A stretch of 64,000 bases of DNA from NCBI GenBank assembly GCA_016787705.1, contig JAEUTP010000016.1, positions 1 through 64,000 on the forward strand, read 5' to 3'. The notes beneath the pieces are model-generated. The model did no database searches and was not told the origin of the DNA. It saw only the letters and a program-made list of their open reading frames with translations. The position numbers and the translations under genes are program-made. Of the stretch, positions 54,043 to 63,548 are shown piece by piece; the stretch's first letter is position 1, and every line of letters starts with the position of its first letter. Source of the DNA: Bacteroidia bacterium (GTDB lineage Bacteria; Bacteroidota; Bacteroidia; B-17B0; Aurantibacillaceae).

Positions 54043-54689
54043 TATAATTGTATTTTAAAAACGGTTTCAAAATTACTTTGTATCTGTTGCTTTATTATTT
54101 CTTCATCAACACCTAATATTTCTGCAGCTTTTCTGTAAACATATTTTATTGATAGATCGGCATCATCCGTCTCTAAAAAAAAATTTTTTCTTCCTACATT
54201 TTTTATTGCTTTGGATGCATTTGATTCGTAGCCTAACAATGCTTTGCCAAACGAAAAATAATAACCTTCGTTTACCATTACTCGTGCAATGTTTTCGTTA
54301 TTATTAAAGCCGTGTACTATTACAGGAACCTTATTGTCATTTAAATTCAAACAATTAATAAGCTCGTTAAATGCTTTAACACAATGAATAATCAAAGGTT
54401 TGTTTATTTTATTGGCAATTTTTATTTGTTCAATAAAAACTTTTTCCTGGAATTCAAAATCTACCTTGCAGAGTTTGTCTAAACCACATTCGCCAATGGC
54501 AATACAACGTTTTTCATGCGCTATTACTTCCAGCTTACCCAATTGCGCTTCATAAGTATCTTTTTCTAAGTGCCAGGGATGAAGTCCATAAGAATAATGA
54601 TTGGCTTTTACCGTAGAATCAACATGTAAATTCACCAACTCTATTTTAGCATCGTATAATTGAAAATGTGTATGGGTGTTAATAAACAC
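54042..54689 (-). CDS. TatD family hydrolase (Mg-dependent DNase-like)
   Basis: 215 residues, short form. HTHFQLYD carries the first metal-binding His pair, and SYGLHPWHLE, AIGECGLDKL, PLIIHCVKAF and ETDDADL follow the TatD barrel layout. The start is GTG at 54689. Bacteroidota often pair this short TatD with tcdA, as here. Whether it is a nuclease is not established by sequence alone. Confidence 0.88.
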   Translation of the reverse strand: MFINTHTHFQLYDAKIELVNLHVDSTVKANHYSYGLHPWHLEKDTYEAQLGKLEVIAHEKRCIAIGECGLDKLCKVDFEFQEKVFIEQIKIANKINKPLIIHCVKAFNELINCLNLNDNKVPVIVHGFNNNENIARVMVNEGYYFSFGKALLGYESNASKAIKNVGRKNFFLETDDADLSIKYVYRKAAEILGVDEEIIKQQIQSNFETVFKIQL

Positions 54690-54726
54690 GGTTATATTTT
54701 TTTGTTTGAGATCTGATTTTAAATGG

Positions 54727-54734
54727 CAAACATA
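54727..54734 (-). promoter_or_regulatory. Promoter -7 box (TATGTTTG) of the TatD-tcdA operon
   Basis: Perfect TAnnTTTG on the minus strand, 37 bases before the GTG start at 54689. A CAAA (TTTG on minus) at 54749-54752 is only 14 bases away, shorter than usual. A near box TAACTTTA on the plus strand (54736-54743) would serve the divergent glcD-like gene. Confidence 0.45.
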
Positions 54735-54760
54735 GTAACTTTAAAAATCAAAATTTTAGT

Positions 54761-56173
54761 ATGAGTTCGGATAATTATAACAAAGTAACGTCAATAACCT
54801 TTAAAGAACTGGAAGTTATTGTTGGCAGAGACTTTATAAGCTCTGATAAAGAGCAACTAGAGAAATACGGGCAGGATGAGACCGAAGATTTTGTGTTTTA
54901 TGCCGATGTTGTTGTAAAACCTCAAACTGTTGAGCAGGTAGCTGCGGTATCTAAAATTTGTAATAATAATAAAATTGCTTTAACCACACGGGGCTCAGGT
55001 ACTGGGCTTAGCGGAGGCGCATTGCCTATAAAAGGAGGAGTTCTTTTAAGCATGGAAAAATTTAATAAGATCCTCAGCATTGATGAACGTAACCTACAGG
55101 CCACGGTTGAGCCGGGTGTTATTAATTATGTTTTTCAGGAAGAAGTTAAAAAGCTTGGTCTGTTCTATCCGCCCGATCCTGCAAGCTGGGGAAGTTGCAG
55201 CCTCGGCGGTAATATTGCGCACAGCAGCGGCGGACCAAAAGCTGTTAAATACGGTACTACGCGCGATTATGTTTTAAATTTAGAAGTTGTTTTACCAAAT
55301 GGCGAAATCATATGGACGGGCGCCAACACTTTAAAATATTCTACCGGTTACAGTCTTACGCATTTAATGGTTGGTAGTGAAGGTACACTGGGTATTGTAA
55401 CTAAAATAGTTTTTAAATTAATTCCACTGCCAAAGCATGATCTGTTAATGCTCATTCCTTTTGCAAGCGCAGAGCAAGCTTGCAAAGCCGTTGGACAAGT
55501 ATTTCGTGCAGGTATTATACCAAGCGCTATGGAGTTTATGGAGCGTGATGCCATTGACTGGAGTATTAAATATAGTGGCGAAGTTAATTTTGAAATTAAG
55601 CCTGAGTGGCAGGCATTATTGTTGGTTGAGGTAGATGGAAATAATATGGATGTATTGATGAGTGATTGCGAAATTATTAGCAATGTAATGCAGGCAAATA
55701 ACTGCGATGATATTTTATTTGCGGATAGCGCCGAACAAAAAAATGCTTTATGGAAAATAAGACGAAAAGTAGGAGAAGCCGTAAAAAGTAATAGTGTGTA
55801 CAAAGAAGAAGATACTGTTGTGCCGCGCGCAGAATTGCCAACACTTTTAAAAGGGGTAAAAGAAATTGGAAAAAAGTATGGATTTAAGTCGGTTTGTTAT
55901 GGCCATGCAGGTGATGGCAATTTACATGTAAATATTATTAAAGGCGAGTTAAGTGATGAGGTTTGGGATAACGATTTACCAAAAGGAATTGTAGAGATTT
56001 TTGAATTATGTAAAAAACTTGGTGGTACTATTAGTGGTGAACATGGCATAGGCCTGGTTCAAAAAAAATATTTACCAATTGTATTTTCTCAGTATCACTT
56101 AGAGTTGATGAAGAATATTAAAAAAGTTTTTGATCCCAATTATATTTTAAATCCCGGAAAGATATTTGTTTGA
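54761..56173 (+). CDS. FAD-linked oxidase, glycolate oxidase GlcD-like
   Basis: 470 residues, PCMH-type FAD-binding domain: TRGSGTGLSGGALP, SWGSCSLGGNIAHSSGGPKAVKYG and VVLPNGEIIWTG. The C-terminal cap has CYGHAGDGNLHVNI and the catalytic SGEHGIGLVQKKYLP. It oxidises a 2-hydroxy acid such as glycolate or D-lactate; the exact substrate is not visible. No glcE or glcF lies beside it. The stop lies one base before the stop of the convergent esterase. Confidence 0.92.
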   Translation: MSSDNYNKVTSITFKELEVIVGRDFISSDKEQLEKYGQDETEDFVFYADVVVKPQTVEQVAAVSKICNNNKIALTTRGSGTGLSGGALPIKGGVLLSMEKFNKILSIDERNLQATVEPGVINYVFQEEVKKLGLFYPPDPASWGSCSLGGNIAHSSGGPKAVKYGTTRDYVLNLEVVLPNGEIIWTGANTLKYSTGYSLTHLMVGSEGTLGIVTKIVFKLIPLPKHDLLMLIPFASAEQACKAVGQVFRAGIIPSAMEFMERDAIDWSIKYSGEVNFEIKPEWQALLLVEVDGNNMDVLMSDCEIISNVMQANNCDDILFADSAEQKNALWKIRRKVGEAVKSNSVYKEEDTVVPRAELPTLLKGVKEIGKKYGFKSVCYGHAGDGNLHVNIIKGELSDEVWDNDLPKGIVEIFELCKKLGGTISGEHGIGLVQKKYLPIVFSQYHLELMKNIKKVFDPNYILNPGKIFV

Positions 56174-56174
56174 T

Positions 56175-57323
56175 CTATTCAATAATTAATTTTTTTACTG
56201 TTTTGTCTCCATTAGCAAAGTTTATTTGTAAAGAGTAAATTCCTTTAGCATTATTATTAATTGAATAATTATTTTCAGTTGCTTTTATACAGCTTACTTC
56301 TTTTCCTAAAACATCAAATACCTTAATTTGAGAAATATTTTTTTCGTTTGAGAGTGAAAAAAAACCGCTGGAAGGATTGGGGTAAACAAATACAGTACTT
56401 GAATTGCTAATTTCTTTTTCGCCGGTTGTAATTGCACAGGAGGTAGCGCTTGTTTTTAAATAAGTATTACAAAAATTCCAGATAGACAGTGCAGCATTAA
56501 AGCCTGAAACATTGGGCCAGTTATGCCCGCCGCCGTGTATTCTTACAAGCGAAACTTCTTTAACAGTGGATGTTGGCGCGCAAAAAGAAAGTTTTGTTAC
56601 GCTGTTTGTTAGAATACTCAAAGTTGAAGTGTAAGTACTATTGTTGCAGGTAGGATAACTAAAGCCTGAAAGCGGCCACTCTGCCCAAGCTACGGGTGTA
56701 AAATCCGGATCAGGATAGCCTACCGTACCATCTGCATCGCCATGAATATGATAGATCGGTACTTTCACAAAAGAGTTAGAAAACGCATTGTTAATAAAAG
56801 TATTATCTCCCCATAAATTGCCGGCAACCGGACAAAACGCGGCAATTTTATTTGGTAATTGTAACGCAAGATTATAACACATAAATCCTCCCGCAGAGTG
56901 ACCAGCTACATAAACTTTTTGTGAATTTATTTGGTAGTTTGCACATAAATAAGCAATAAGATCAGAAATAAATAAAACATCATCTGGAGCTGAGGGATTA
57001 TTTAAGCCGGCATCTCCGGGTACATTATCAGCATACCTGTTCCATGAGCTGTTTTTTGCATCAGGATATACAGCCAAAAAATTTTGAGTGTTTGATACTG
57101 CATCAAAACCTGAGTAGCCTTTAATTCCGGCGCCTGTTCCTCCATCACCATGCAGCACAAGCATTACCGGTAGGTTGGGGGCAACACTTGTGCCCGGACA
57201 ATGAAAAGCAAAACTTCGTGTAATGCTGCCCGAAACCAGGGTTCCCGTTCCATCCAAAGCAAAAATTACCTGGGTAGTTAATATAAATATTAAAACAGTT
57301 ATAGTATGTAGCGTATTTTTCAT
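56175..57323 (-). CDS. Secreted PHB-depolymerase/LpqC-like esterase with T9SS type A tail
   Basis: 382 residues, alpha/beta hydrolase. The signal peptide ends VIFALDG (about 22). The nucleophile Ser143 is in the GHSAGG motif, an Asp in HGDADGTVGYP (196/198) and His267 in IHGGGHNWP complete the triad. The PDAKNSSWNR segment is typical of the PHB-depolymerase/feruloyl-esterase group. The tail is type A (VYPNPSSGFF, NAKGIYSLQI, KKLIIE), so it is exported to act on extracellular esters. Exact substrate unknown. Confidence 0.88.
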   Translation of the reverse strand: MKNTLHTITVLIFILTTQVIFALDGTGTLVSGSITRSFAFHCPGTSVAPNLPVMLVLHGDGGTGAGIKGYSGFDAVSNTQNFLAVYPDAKNSSWNRYADNVPGDAGLNNPSAPDDVLFISDLIAYLCANYQINSQKVYVAGHSAGGFMCYNLALQLPNKIAAFCPVAGNLWGDNTFINNAFSNSFVKVPIYHIHGDADGTVGYPDPDFTPVAWAEWPLSGFSYPTCNNSTYTSTLSILTNSVTKLSFCAPTSTVKEVSLVRIHGGGHNWPNVSGFNAALSIWNFCNTYLKTSATSCAITTGEKEISNSSTVFVYPNPSSGFFSLSNEKNISQIKVFDVLGKEVSCIKATENNYSINNNAKGIYSLQINFANGDKTVKKLIIE

Positions 57324-57503
57324 GATGGCTATTTTGCATCTAATTTATTTAAATAATTAGCCATTTCCTATTTTATGCATTGGTTTAACTTTTAATTGAC
57401 GGACACATGAATAGAAACATAATAACATTTACTAATTATTTTTTGCAGGTCGATAGAATTTCGTAATTTCAATTAAAATTAAATATCATTTAAAAATTAT
57501 ACT

Positions 57504-59504
57504 ATGAAAAAACATTTATTTTTTTTATCATTTTGTTTTATTTGTGTTTTTGCTTTTGCTCAAACAAATAAAATAACTAAAAGAGTTTGCTTAAGCAACG
57601 ATCCTGGTATTGAATGGAATGAGTGGTTCAATAAAAAAGTAGAAGAGTTTAAAAAAAATAATTCTGATCAAAAAAATCAAAACGCTAATTATACAATTCC
57701 TGTTATTTTTCATGTTATACATGGTGGCCAAAGCGTTGGTAATTATCCAAATATTTCGCAGGCACAAATTAACTCACAGGTTACCGTTTTAAATAACGAT
57801 TTTGCAGGTACAGGTTTAAATGTTGGAAACGTTTCCAGTACCGCATTTTCATCACTTGTTTCTAACTGCAATGTTAATTTTTGTTTGGCACAAAAAAATC
57901 CCTCAGGTGTAACTTTGGCAGAGGCTGGCATTGAGAGAATAAATTTTAATTCAAACAGTTGGGCAGATCCAACAACTTTTACAACCACTACCGATTTTAG
58001 GAACTATATTGAAGGAACAATTAAACCAAATACAATTTGGGATCCCACACGATATTTAAATATATGGATATCTGATGTAAATGGAGCAGTAGGCTTATTA
58101 GGATATGCTACCTTTCCTCCGGGTACAGGTTTATCCGGATTGTCGAGTGGTTTAGGAACAGCAACCACGGATGGTGTTTGGTGCTGGACAAGGGCAACAG
58201 GCGATATTGGTACTTTAGCGCCACCGTTTAATAAAGGCAGAACAGCAACGCATGAAATTGGTCATTGGTTAGGTCTGCGCCATATTTGGGGCGATGCCAG
58301 TTGTGGAAATGATTTTTGTAATGATACACCGGTACAACAACAAGATAATAATGGCTGCCCTTCTTATCCGCATATTACCTGTTCTAACGGGCCAAACGGC
58401 GATATGTTCATGAACTTTATGGATTATTCTGACGATGCGTGTATGTATATGTTTACGCCCGATCAGCGAGATCGTATTCAAACAGCCATGGCTAACTGCC
58501 CTTTCAGAACACAATTAACGGCAAGCTCGGCTACGCTATGCAGTGGCTCACCGGTTGTTTGTTCTTATACAGTTTCTAATTTTACAAATACAGATACATT
58601 GGCAAATCCGCTTGGACAAAGAAGAGCAACTGCCAGCGCAGGCGATCCGGGCTGTATACAAGGTCCTGGCAAAGCTGGCTATATTGCCGGAACCAATTGT
58701 TTCGGAGATCTTGAAAAAGCAGAATTTATAAGCGCATCAAAATACTCAAGTGCAACCAATCCGGTAATTAATGGGGTGGTGGTTTTATTTTTTAACTACA
58801 CTGGTGTAGGTACTGATGGAACAGGGAATGTAGATATGAAGATCTATAGTGGTTCTTCAGCGTCTTCGGCACCGGGTTCATTAATAGGTTCAACAACCTC
58901 TAACCTTTCAACAATTGCAGCCTCTACAAATACCACAAGTGTTAGTTATTGCGGTAATCCAAATCTCGCATTTGGTGTGCCTGTAATTATGCCATATAAA
59001 TTTACATTTCCTTCGCCAATAAATGCACCTACCTCAGGTGGTTTTTTTGCCTCTGTAACTATTCCAACTACCGCGGGTGATACTGTAGTTGTTTTTGATA
59101 AAATGACAGGAACAGCCAATACAGCATGGGAAAAATACAGCGATAATACATGGCATGATATGAAAACATCGTGGGGTGGAAGCCGTAATTTTAATTTAGC
59201 TATTTTGCCAATTATTGATTGCGCTACAGGTGTAAAAGAAAATTCTGTTTTAAGTAACGCGGTTAACTTGTATCCAAATCCATCTAATGGTAACTTTAAT
59301 GTGATCACTACTTTTGCCAATTCTCAAAATATTGAAATAACAGTTTATAATATGTTAGGACAAAATGTGTATTCAAATAAATTAAATAATGTTTCGCAAA
59401 CAGTTCATGAGGTTGATCTTAAAAATCAGGCTGGAGGAGTGTATTTAGTGGAAGTGAAAAATGGAAACGAAAGGGTTGTTAAGAGAATGGTGTTGAGCAA
59501 ATAA
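57504..59504 (+). CDS. Pappalysin-like (M43) zinc metallopeptidase, T9SS type A cargo
   Basis: 666 residues. The signal peptide ends FAFAQ (19). The M43 motif HEIGHWLGLRH starts at His250, with Glu251, His254 and His260. NDTPVQQQDNNGCPSYP with later cysteines and the Met-turn MNFMDYSDDACMYMFT are family hallmarks. A strand-rich region of about 250 residues follows, then the type A tail (LYPNPSNGNFNV, QAGGVYLVEV, RMVLSK). Secreted peptidase; divergent from the esterase. A strong terminator follows. Confidence 0.93.
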   Translation: MKKHLFFLSFCFICVFAFAQTNKITKRVCLSNDPGIEWNEWFNKKVEEFKKNNSDQKNQNANYTIPVIFHVIHGGQSVGNYPNISQAQINSQVTVLNNDFAGTGLNVGNVSSTAFSSLVSNCNVNFCLAQKNPSGVTLAEAGIERINFNSNSWADPTTFTTTTDFRNYIEGTIKPNTIWDPTRYLNIWISDVNGAVGLLGYATFPPGTGLSGLSSGLGTATTDGVWCWTRATGDIGTLAPPFNKGRTATHEIGHWLGLRHIWGDASCGNDFCNDTPVQQQDNNGCPSYPHITCSNGPNGDMFMNFMDYSDDACMYMFTPDQRDRIQTAMANCPFRTQLTASSATLCSGSPVVCSYTVSNFTNTDTLANPLGQRRATASAGDPGCIQGPGKAGYIAGTNCFGDLEKAEFISASKYSSATNPVINGVVVLFFNYTGVGTDGTGNVDMKIYSGSSASSAPGSLIGSTTSNLSTIAASTNTTSVSYCGNPNLAFGVPVIMPYKFTFPSPINAPTSGGFFASVTIPTTAGDTVVVFDKMTGTANTAWEKYSDNTWHDMKTSWGGSRNFNLAILPIIDCATGVKENSVLSNAVNLYPNPSNGNFNVITTFANSQNIEITVYNMLGQNVYSNKLNNVSQTVHEVDLKNQAGGVYLVEVKNGNERVVKRMVLSK

Positions 59505-59524
59505 AAAAGAAAATTAATTTAAAT

Positions 59525-59557
59525 AAAAAAGGCGCTATGAAAATGGCGCCTTTTTTG
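59525..59557. terminator. Bidirectional intrinsic terminator between convergent T9SS genes
   Basis: AAAAGGCGC pairs with GGCGCCTTTT across a short loop, with A and T runs on the two sides, so it can serve both the M43 gene and the convergent triplet. Confidence 0.88.
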
Positions 59558-59565
59558 TTTTTACA

Positions 59566-60498
59566 TCATCTTGCAATTATAAAACGTGTGTGGCTGCTTT
59601 TATTATTGCGCTCAGAATTTAAAAGATGTAACAGGTAAACACCAGCCGGGAGATCTTTTACATCAACATAGTTCTTATTAATTATTTCTTCTTTTACTAA
59701 TTGGCCAATTGAATTATATATTAGTACTTTATTATCAGCATAGTCTGTATAAGGCTCAAAATTTAAAAACTCATTGGCGGGATTCGGGTAAAGTTTAAAA
59801 ACTAATTCATCAGTGATTTCTTTTTGATTAAGCGTAATGCAGCTGTTAGACATATATTGAATGCTTTTATGTTCAAAACATTGCAGAGTAACGAAGCTCG
59901 CATTACTCACCAATGCAGCAACATGACATAAAGTTCCCTCACCTTGTGCGCGGTTATTAAAAATACCTTTTAAAGATCCAATTCCCTCTATCCAGAAAAA
60001 ATTACAGGCTCCGCCCAAATTTGAGTAAGAAGATGAGGTACCCTGATAACCAACAAAATTAAAGTTGTATTGTTTCCTTACATCAGTTGTTAATGTTGTA
60101 GTTGTTATATTATTTAAAACATACTTGTAATAAAATGATTGTGATAGATTAGGATCATATCTTTTATCATAAAAAGTATCACCTGCATTCAGGTTAAAAT
60201 CATAGATCAGTATTTCAGAAGTATCAGGATATAAATATACTTTGGCATATATTTTTTTTCCAAATTCCCTGTAAAACCCAACCAAAGAATTTGTGTTAAC
60301 ATTTGAATATGCTTTGTGATAATTTTTTTCGCCAAGCACAGTATCGCCTTTAACGATCTCGCGCACGTAAGTAGGTCCACTTGGATTAGATTTATGAAAA
60401 CCCCACGTAGCACTGTCATTTGGGAACGGCTTATACGTTTGTGATCTAAAAGTTAAACTCGTCAATATAATTGCCAATATTATAAAATATGCTTTCAT
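59566..60498 (-). CDS. T9SS type A cargo protein, member of a local three-gene family
   Basis: 310 residues. The signal peptide ends FRSQ (20), then TYKPFPNDSATWGFHK, VKGDTVLGEKNYHKAYS, LIYDFNLNAGDTF and FFWIEGIGSLKGIF. The same blocks appear in the frameshifted gene at 61430-62331, so they are paralogs. The tail is type A (LYPNPANEFLNF, LPAGVYLLHL, RFIIAR). Function of the core domain is unknown. Its start overlaps the stop of the next gene upstream by four bases (ATGA). Confidence 0.82.
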   Translation of the reverse strand: MKAYFIILAIILTSLTFRSQTYKPFPNDSATWGFHKSNPSGPTYVREIVKGDTVLGEKNYHKAYSNVNTNSLVGFYREFGKKIYAKVYLYPDTSEILIYDFNLNAGDTFYDKRYDPNLSQSFYYKYVLNNITTTTLTTDVRKQYNFNFVGYQGTSSSYSNLGGACNFFWIEGIGSLKGIFNNRAQGEGTLCHVAALVSNASFVTLQCFEHKSIQYMSNSCITLNQKEITDELVFKLYPNPANEFLNFEPYTDYADNKVLIYNSIGQLVKEEIINKNYVDVKDLPAGVYLLHLLNSERNNKSSHTRFIIAR

Positions 60499-61421
60499 TG
60501 TTTTATTATTTTTTGCATAGCAATTAATTTTTCCTGGTTATAAAAGTGTAAAAAATAAATGCCCGGTTTTAGATCTTTGATATTTATTTGTTTATTTAAT
60601 TCATTTTCCAAAACAGTTTTTCCTAAAAGATCTTTTATTTTTATTATTGATTTTTCACTTGAAGGAAGTTCTATCATGTCAATATTTAAAACATCATTTG
60701 CCGGAATAGGATAAACCTGTAGTTTAATTTCGGTTAAATACTCCTTAATCGTTGTGGGTATATACAAATCATTACATAAACCTGAATAACGTTTATAATT
60801 TATTATCTGGTTATCACTGTAACATCTTAATGGTCCGCCCTTAGTGGCATCAGTTATTGTAGGGCAAACATCTTCCGACCCGAAAAAGTACTGGGTCAAA
60901 CATCCAAGGCGCTCATAAATGGTATCGTTTGCCGTTACAGGATTAGGCCAATTATAAACATAAGAGGTAAGCGTTACTTTAAACCATTTTAAATTAACAC
61001 CCTGAATTACATTATGTCCGGTATCTGTAACTAAAACACGTGATTTAGAACAGTTGACAGTAGACTTATTTGGCAAGCCCCATTTACTACCTATTACAGC
61101 ATTAAAATTAAAAAGTGTATCAAAATTATTAGAATTTGGGTCTAACAAATAAACAATATTATTATTGACGTGCGTATAAATATTTGTTGAATAAGTGTTA
61201 ACGGCATTATTCATTTGCGAATAATATTGCGAATAATAATTTATCTCCTGGCAAGTTAAACTGTTTATGGTAACTGTATTTACAAAGGTATGTTTTGCGT
61301 AGGCTGTATATGGGCCATAATACCTTGTGTAATGCCATTGAGCCCCTGGCGGACACCATATTTGTGCTTTAATAGTTGTTAGTACGATCAAGCTAAGAAC
61401 AATAAGTAGATCTTTTTTCAT
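60495..61421 (-). CDS. T9SS type A cargo protein, second member of the three-gene family
   Basis: 308 residues. The signal peptide ends TIKAQ (20), then WCPPGAQWHY and a Cys-containing strand-rich core (NCSKSRVLVTDTGHN, TSYVYNWPNPVTANDT). The tail is type A (VYPIPANDVLNI, DLKPGIYFLHFY, KIIKQ). Its last ~90 bases match the same region of the next gene closely at DNA level. It overlaps the downstream gene start by four bases and lies eight bases after the upstream gene, so the three are one operon. Confidence 0.82.
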   Translation of the reverse strand: MKKDLLIVLSLIVLTTIKAQIWCPPGAQWHYTRYYGPYTAYAKHTFVNTVTINSLTCQEINYYSQYYSQMNNAVNTYSTNIYTHVNNNIVYLLDPNSNNFDTLFNFNAVIGSKWGLPNKSTVNCSKSRVLVTDTGHNVIQGVNLKWFKVTLTSYVYNWPNPVTANDTIYERLGCLTQYFFGSEDVCPTITDATKGGPLRCYSDNQIINYKRYSGLCNDLYIPTTIKEYLTEIKLQVYPIPANDVLNIDMIELPSSEKSIIKIKDLLGKTVLENELNKQINIKDLKPGIYFLHFYNQEKLIAMQKIIKQ

Positions 61422-61429
61422 ATTTAACT

Positions 61430-62331
61430 TTATTCTTTAATAATTTTTTCAATGGCAATTAATTTTTCTCTACTATAAAGCTGTATAAAATAAATGCCGG
61501 GTTTTAGATCTTTGATATTTATTTGTTTTATAATTTGTTTTTCTAATAAAATTCTACCTGAAAGATCGGTTATTTTCACTAAAGCATTCTTAAAGATAGA
61601 AAGATTTTTAGTTTGAATATTAAAAATATCATTGGTTGGATTAGGATACACTGTTAAGCCGTGATCTTCATAAGATTCATTTATTCCTACATCCGTACAA
61701 ATAATATCAAAACAGGTTAGGCAGGCAGGGTTTTTGTAGGTTAAAACAGAATTTTGTTTATAACACAAAAGGTTTGGAAAACAAACATCAGTTATCCATA
61801 ATCCAGAAATACCACTATTAAAAATACCAAAAGAGCTACCGATGCCCTCTGTCCAATATTCGGGTCCATTGAAAGGAACGGTATATCCGTTTACTTTAAT
61901 TCTTTTCCTGTATTGTGAATTAATTAAAACGCTGTCTTTGGCTAATACTATAATTTTATTACTGTAGCCAAAACCAAATTCAAATGAGCTTACCGATGCG
62001 GTATCATTAACATTTAGATTAAAATCGTAGAGTAATTTTTCGCTGCGCTTCCATTTTGTATTCCGTATATTTTTTTTGAGAGGTTATTTTGTCGAATTAG
62101 TGCGTAGAATTGGAATTGAGCATTTGAAAGATTGGTATCAGTTACAATAAAATACTTTTTGTAAGTTAAAGAGTTATAAATTGAATCACCCTTAACTGCA
62201 TATTTTGTAGGTCCTTGAAAAGAGCTTCCGCTTATTGTCCAAACAGCATTACTGTCAGGAAAAGGAACATAAGTTTGCGCTTTAAAAAAATAAATGTTAA
62301 CTACAATTAATGAGAATAAATAACTTTTCAT
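61430..62331 (-). pseudogene. T9SS cargo gene broken by a frameshift (third member of the family)
   Basis: The frame starting at 62331 reads a signal peptide ending FFKAQ, then TYVPFPDSNAVW and ends in the wrong frame at 62014. From about 62049 a second frame continues SEKLLYDFNLNVNDT, EYWTEGIGSSFGIF and the type A tail (VYPNPTNDIFNI, DLKPGIYFIQLY, KIIKE) to the stop at 61430. The block order matches the intact paralog at 59566-60498. The total of 902 bases is one short of a multiple of three, so one base was lost in the run AGCGCAGCG (62041-62049, minus strand). True pseudogene or sequencing error cannot be separated here. Confidence 0.82.
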
Positions 62332-62368
62332 CTTCTTATAAAGCTATACTATTATAGTTACCTTAAAT

Positions 62369-62396
62369 CAAAGATACAAATATTTTAGCAGTCAAA
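62369..62396 (-). promoter_or_regulatory. Promoter of the three-gene T9SS operon
   Basis: On the minus strand, TTTG at 62393-62396 and the perfect box TATCTTTG at 62369-62376, with 16 bases between, slightly short of the usual spacing. It is 38 bases before the ATG at 62331. Confidence 0.55.
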
Positions 62397-62470
62397 AAAC
62401 TAGATGAGATAATTTATAATATAAATAGATAAGTGGTTATTATTTTAATACAACCGGAATTTGTCTTTAC

Positions 62471-63544
62471 TTAATCCAACACTTTATCTTTCATGTATTT
62501 TCGCCATTTTTCTAAAACAGCCTGCATATCATCAGGTATCTCGCTGTCAAAGAATAATTTTTCACCTGTAATGGGGTGGGTGATGCCAAGGGTTTTGGCA
62601 TGTAGTGCTTGGCGTGGCAACAGCTCAAAACAATTTTGCACAAACTGCCTGTACTTTGCCGTATTTAATCCTTTTAAAATTATATCACCACCATATTCAT
62701 TATCATTAAATAAAGGGTGGCCAATACTTTTCATGTGCACACGAATTTGATGTGTGCGACCGGTTTCTAATTTACATTCAATAAATGTTACGTAACCAAA
62801 TCGTTCAATTACTTTGTAATGTGTAACAGCGTGTTTTCCTTCTTCACTGCCTTCCGGAAAAACATGCATTTTTTTTCTGTCGCGCGGGTCGCGGCCAACG
62901 TTTCCAACAATGGTTCCTTCATCTTCTTTCAAATCGCCCCAGCAAATAGCAATATATTTTCTATCCATGGTACGGTCAAAAAAGTCTTTTGATAAACGTA
63001 CCATAGCCAAATCTGTTTTTGCAATGATAATAATACCAGACGTGTTTTTATCTATGCGATGCACCAGGCCTGGGCGTTCGAGGTACAGATCGTTATTGAG
63101 CTTTGTTTTTGTTTTTGGCAGGTTTTGAAAATGATAGGCCAAAGCGTTTACCAAAGTTCCACGGTAATTGCCATAGGCAGGATGAACTACCATGCCGGGC
63201 TTTTTATTTATTAAAACAATGTAATCATCTTCGTAAGTAATATCTAAAGGAATGTTTTCAGGTACCACTTCAATATCACGCGGCGGTACAGTAAGAACGA
63301 TTGAGATCTCATCAAGCCCTTTTATTTTATAATTTGATTTTACGGGTTTGCCATTTACCAAAACGCGTCCTTCGTCACAGGCATTTTGAATTTTTGTGCG
63401 GGTAGTGTGTGCAACACGTATCATGATAAATTTATCAATACGCATCATTACCTGCCCTTTTTCTACTTTTATATTATGATGCTCGTAGAGAGTTTGTTCT
63501 TCTTCACCACTTATCTCATCCGGCTCTTCTTCAAACGCTGACAT
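62471..63544 (-). CDS. rluD: RluA/RluD family 23S rRNA pseudouridine synthase
   Basis: 357 residues. An S4 RNA-binding domain spans about 33-85 (RIDKFIMIRVAHTTRTKIQN). The catalytic motif VHRIDKNTSG has Asp165, with LERPGL before it and KKPGMVVHP in front. The ending LETGRTHQIRVHMKSIGHPLF is the usual RluD box. It makes pseudouridines in the large-subunit rRNA; the exact sites are assumed from the RluD form. It follows a T9SS gene by four bases. Confidence 0.93.
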   Translation of the reverse strand: MSAFEEEPDEISGEEEQTLYEHHNIKVEKGQVMMRIDKFIMIRVAHTTRTKIQNACDEGRVLVNGKPVKSNYKIKGLDEISIVLTVPPRDIEVVPENIPLDITYEDDYIVLINKKPGMVVHPAYGNYRGTLVNALAYHFQNLPKTKTKLNNDLYLERPGLVHRIDKNTSGIIIIAKTDLAMVRLSKDFFDRTMDRKYIAICWGDLKEDEGTIVGNVGRDPRDRKKMHVFPEGSEEGKHAVTHYKVIERFGYVTFIECKLETGRTHQIRVHMKSIGHPLFNDNEYGGDIILKGLNTAKYRQFVQNCFELLPRQALHAKTLGITHPITGEKLFFDSEIPDDMQAVLEKWRKYMKDKVLD

Positions 63545-63548
63545 GAGA

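Noticed and set aside
55348..55803. 151-residue ORF antisense to the glcD-like gene
   Set aside because: It lies entirely inside a strongly conserved enzyme gene, has no family motif and is a frame shadow.
58946..59320. 124-residue ORF antisense to the M43 peptidase gene
   Set aside because: Shadow of a coding frame with clear T9SS motifs; composition follows the opposite strand.
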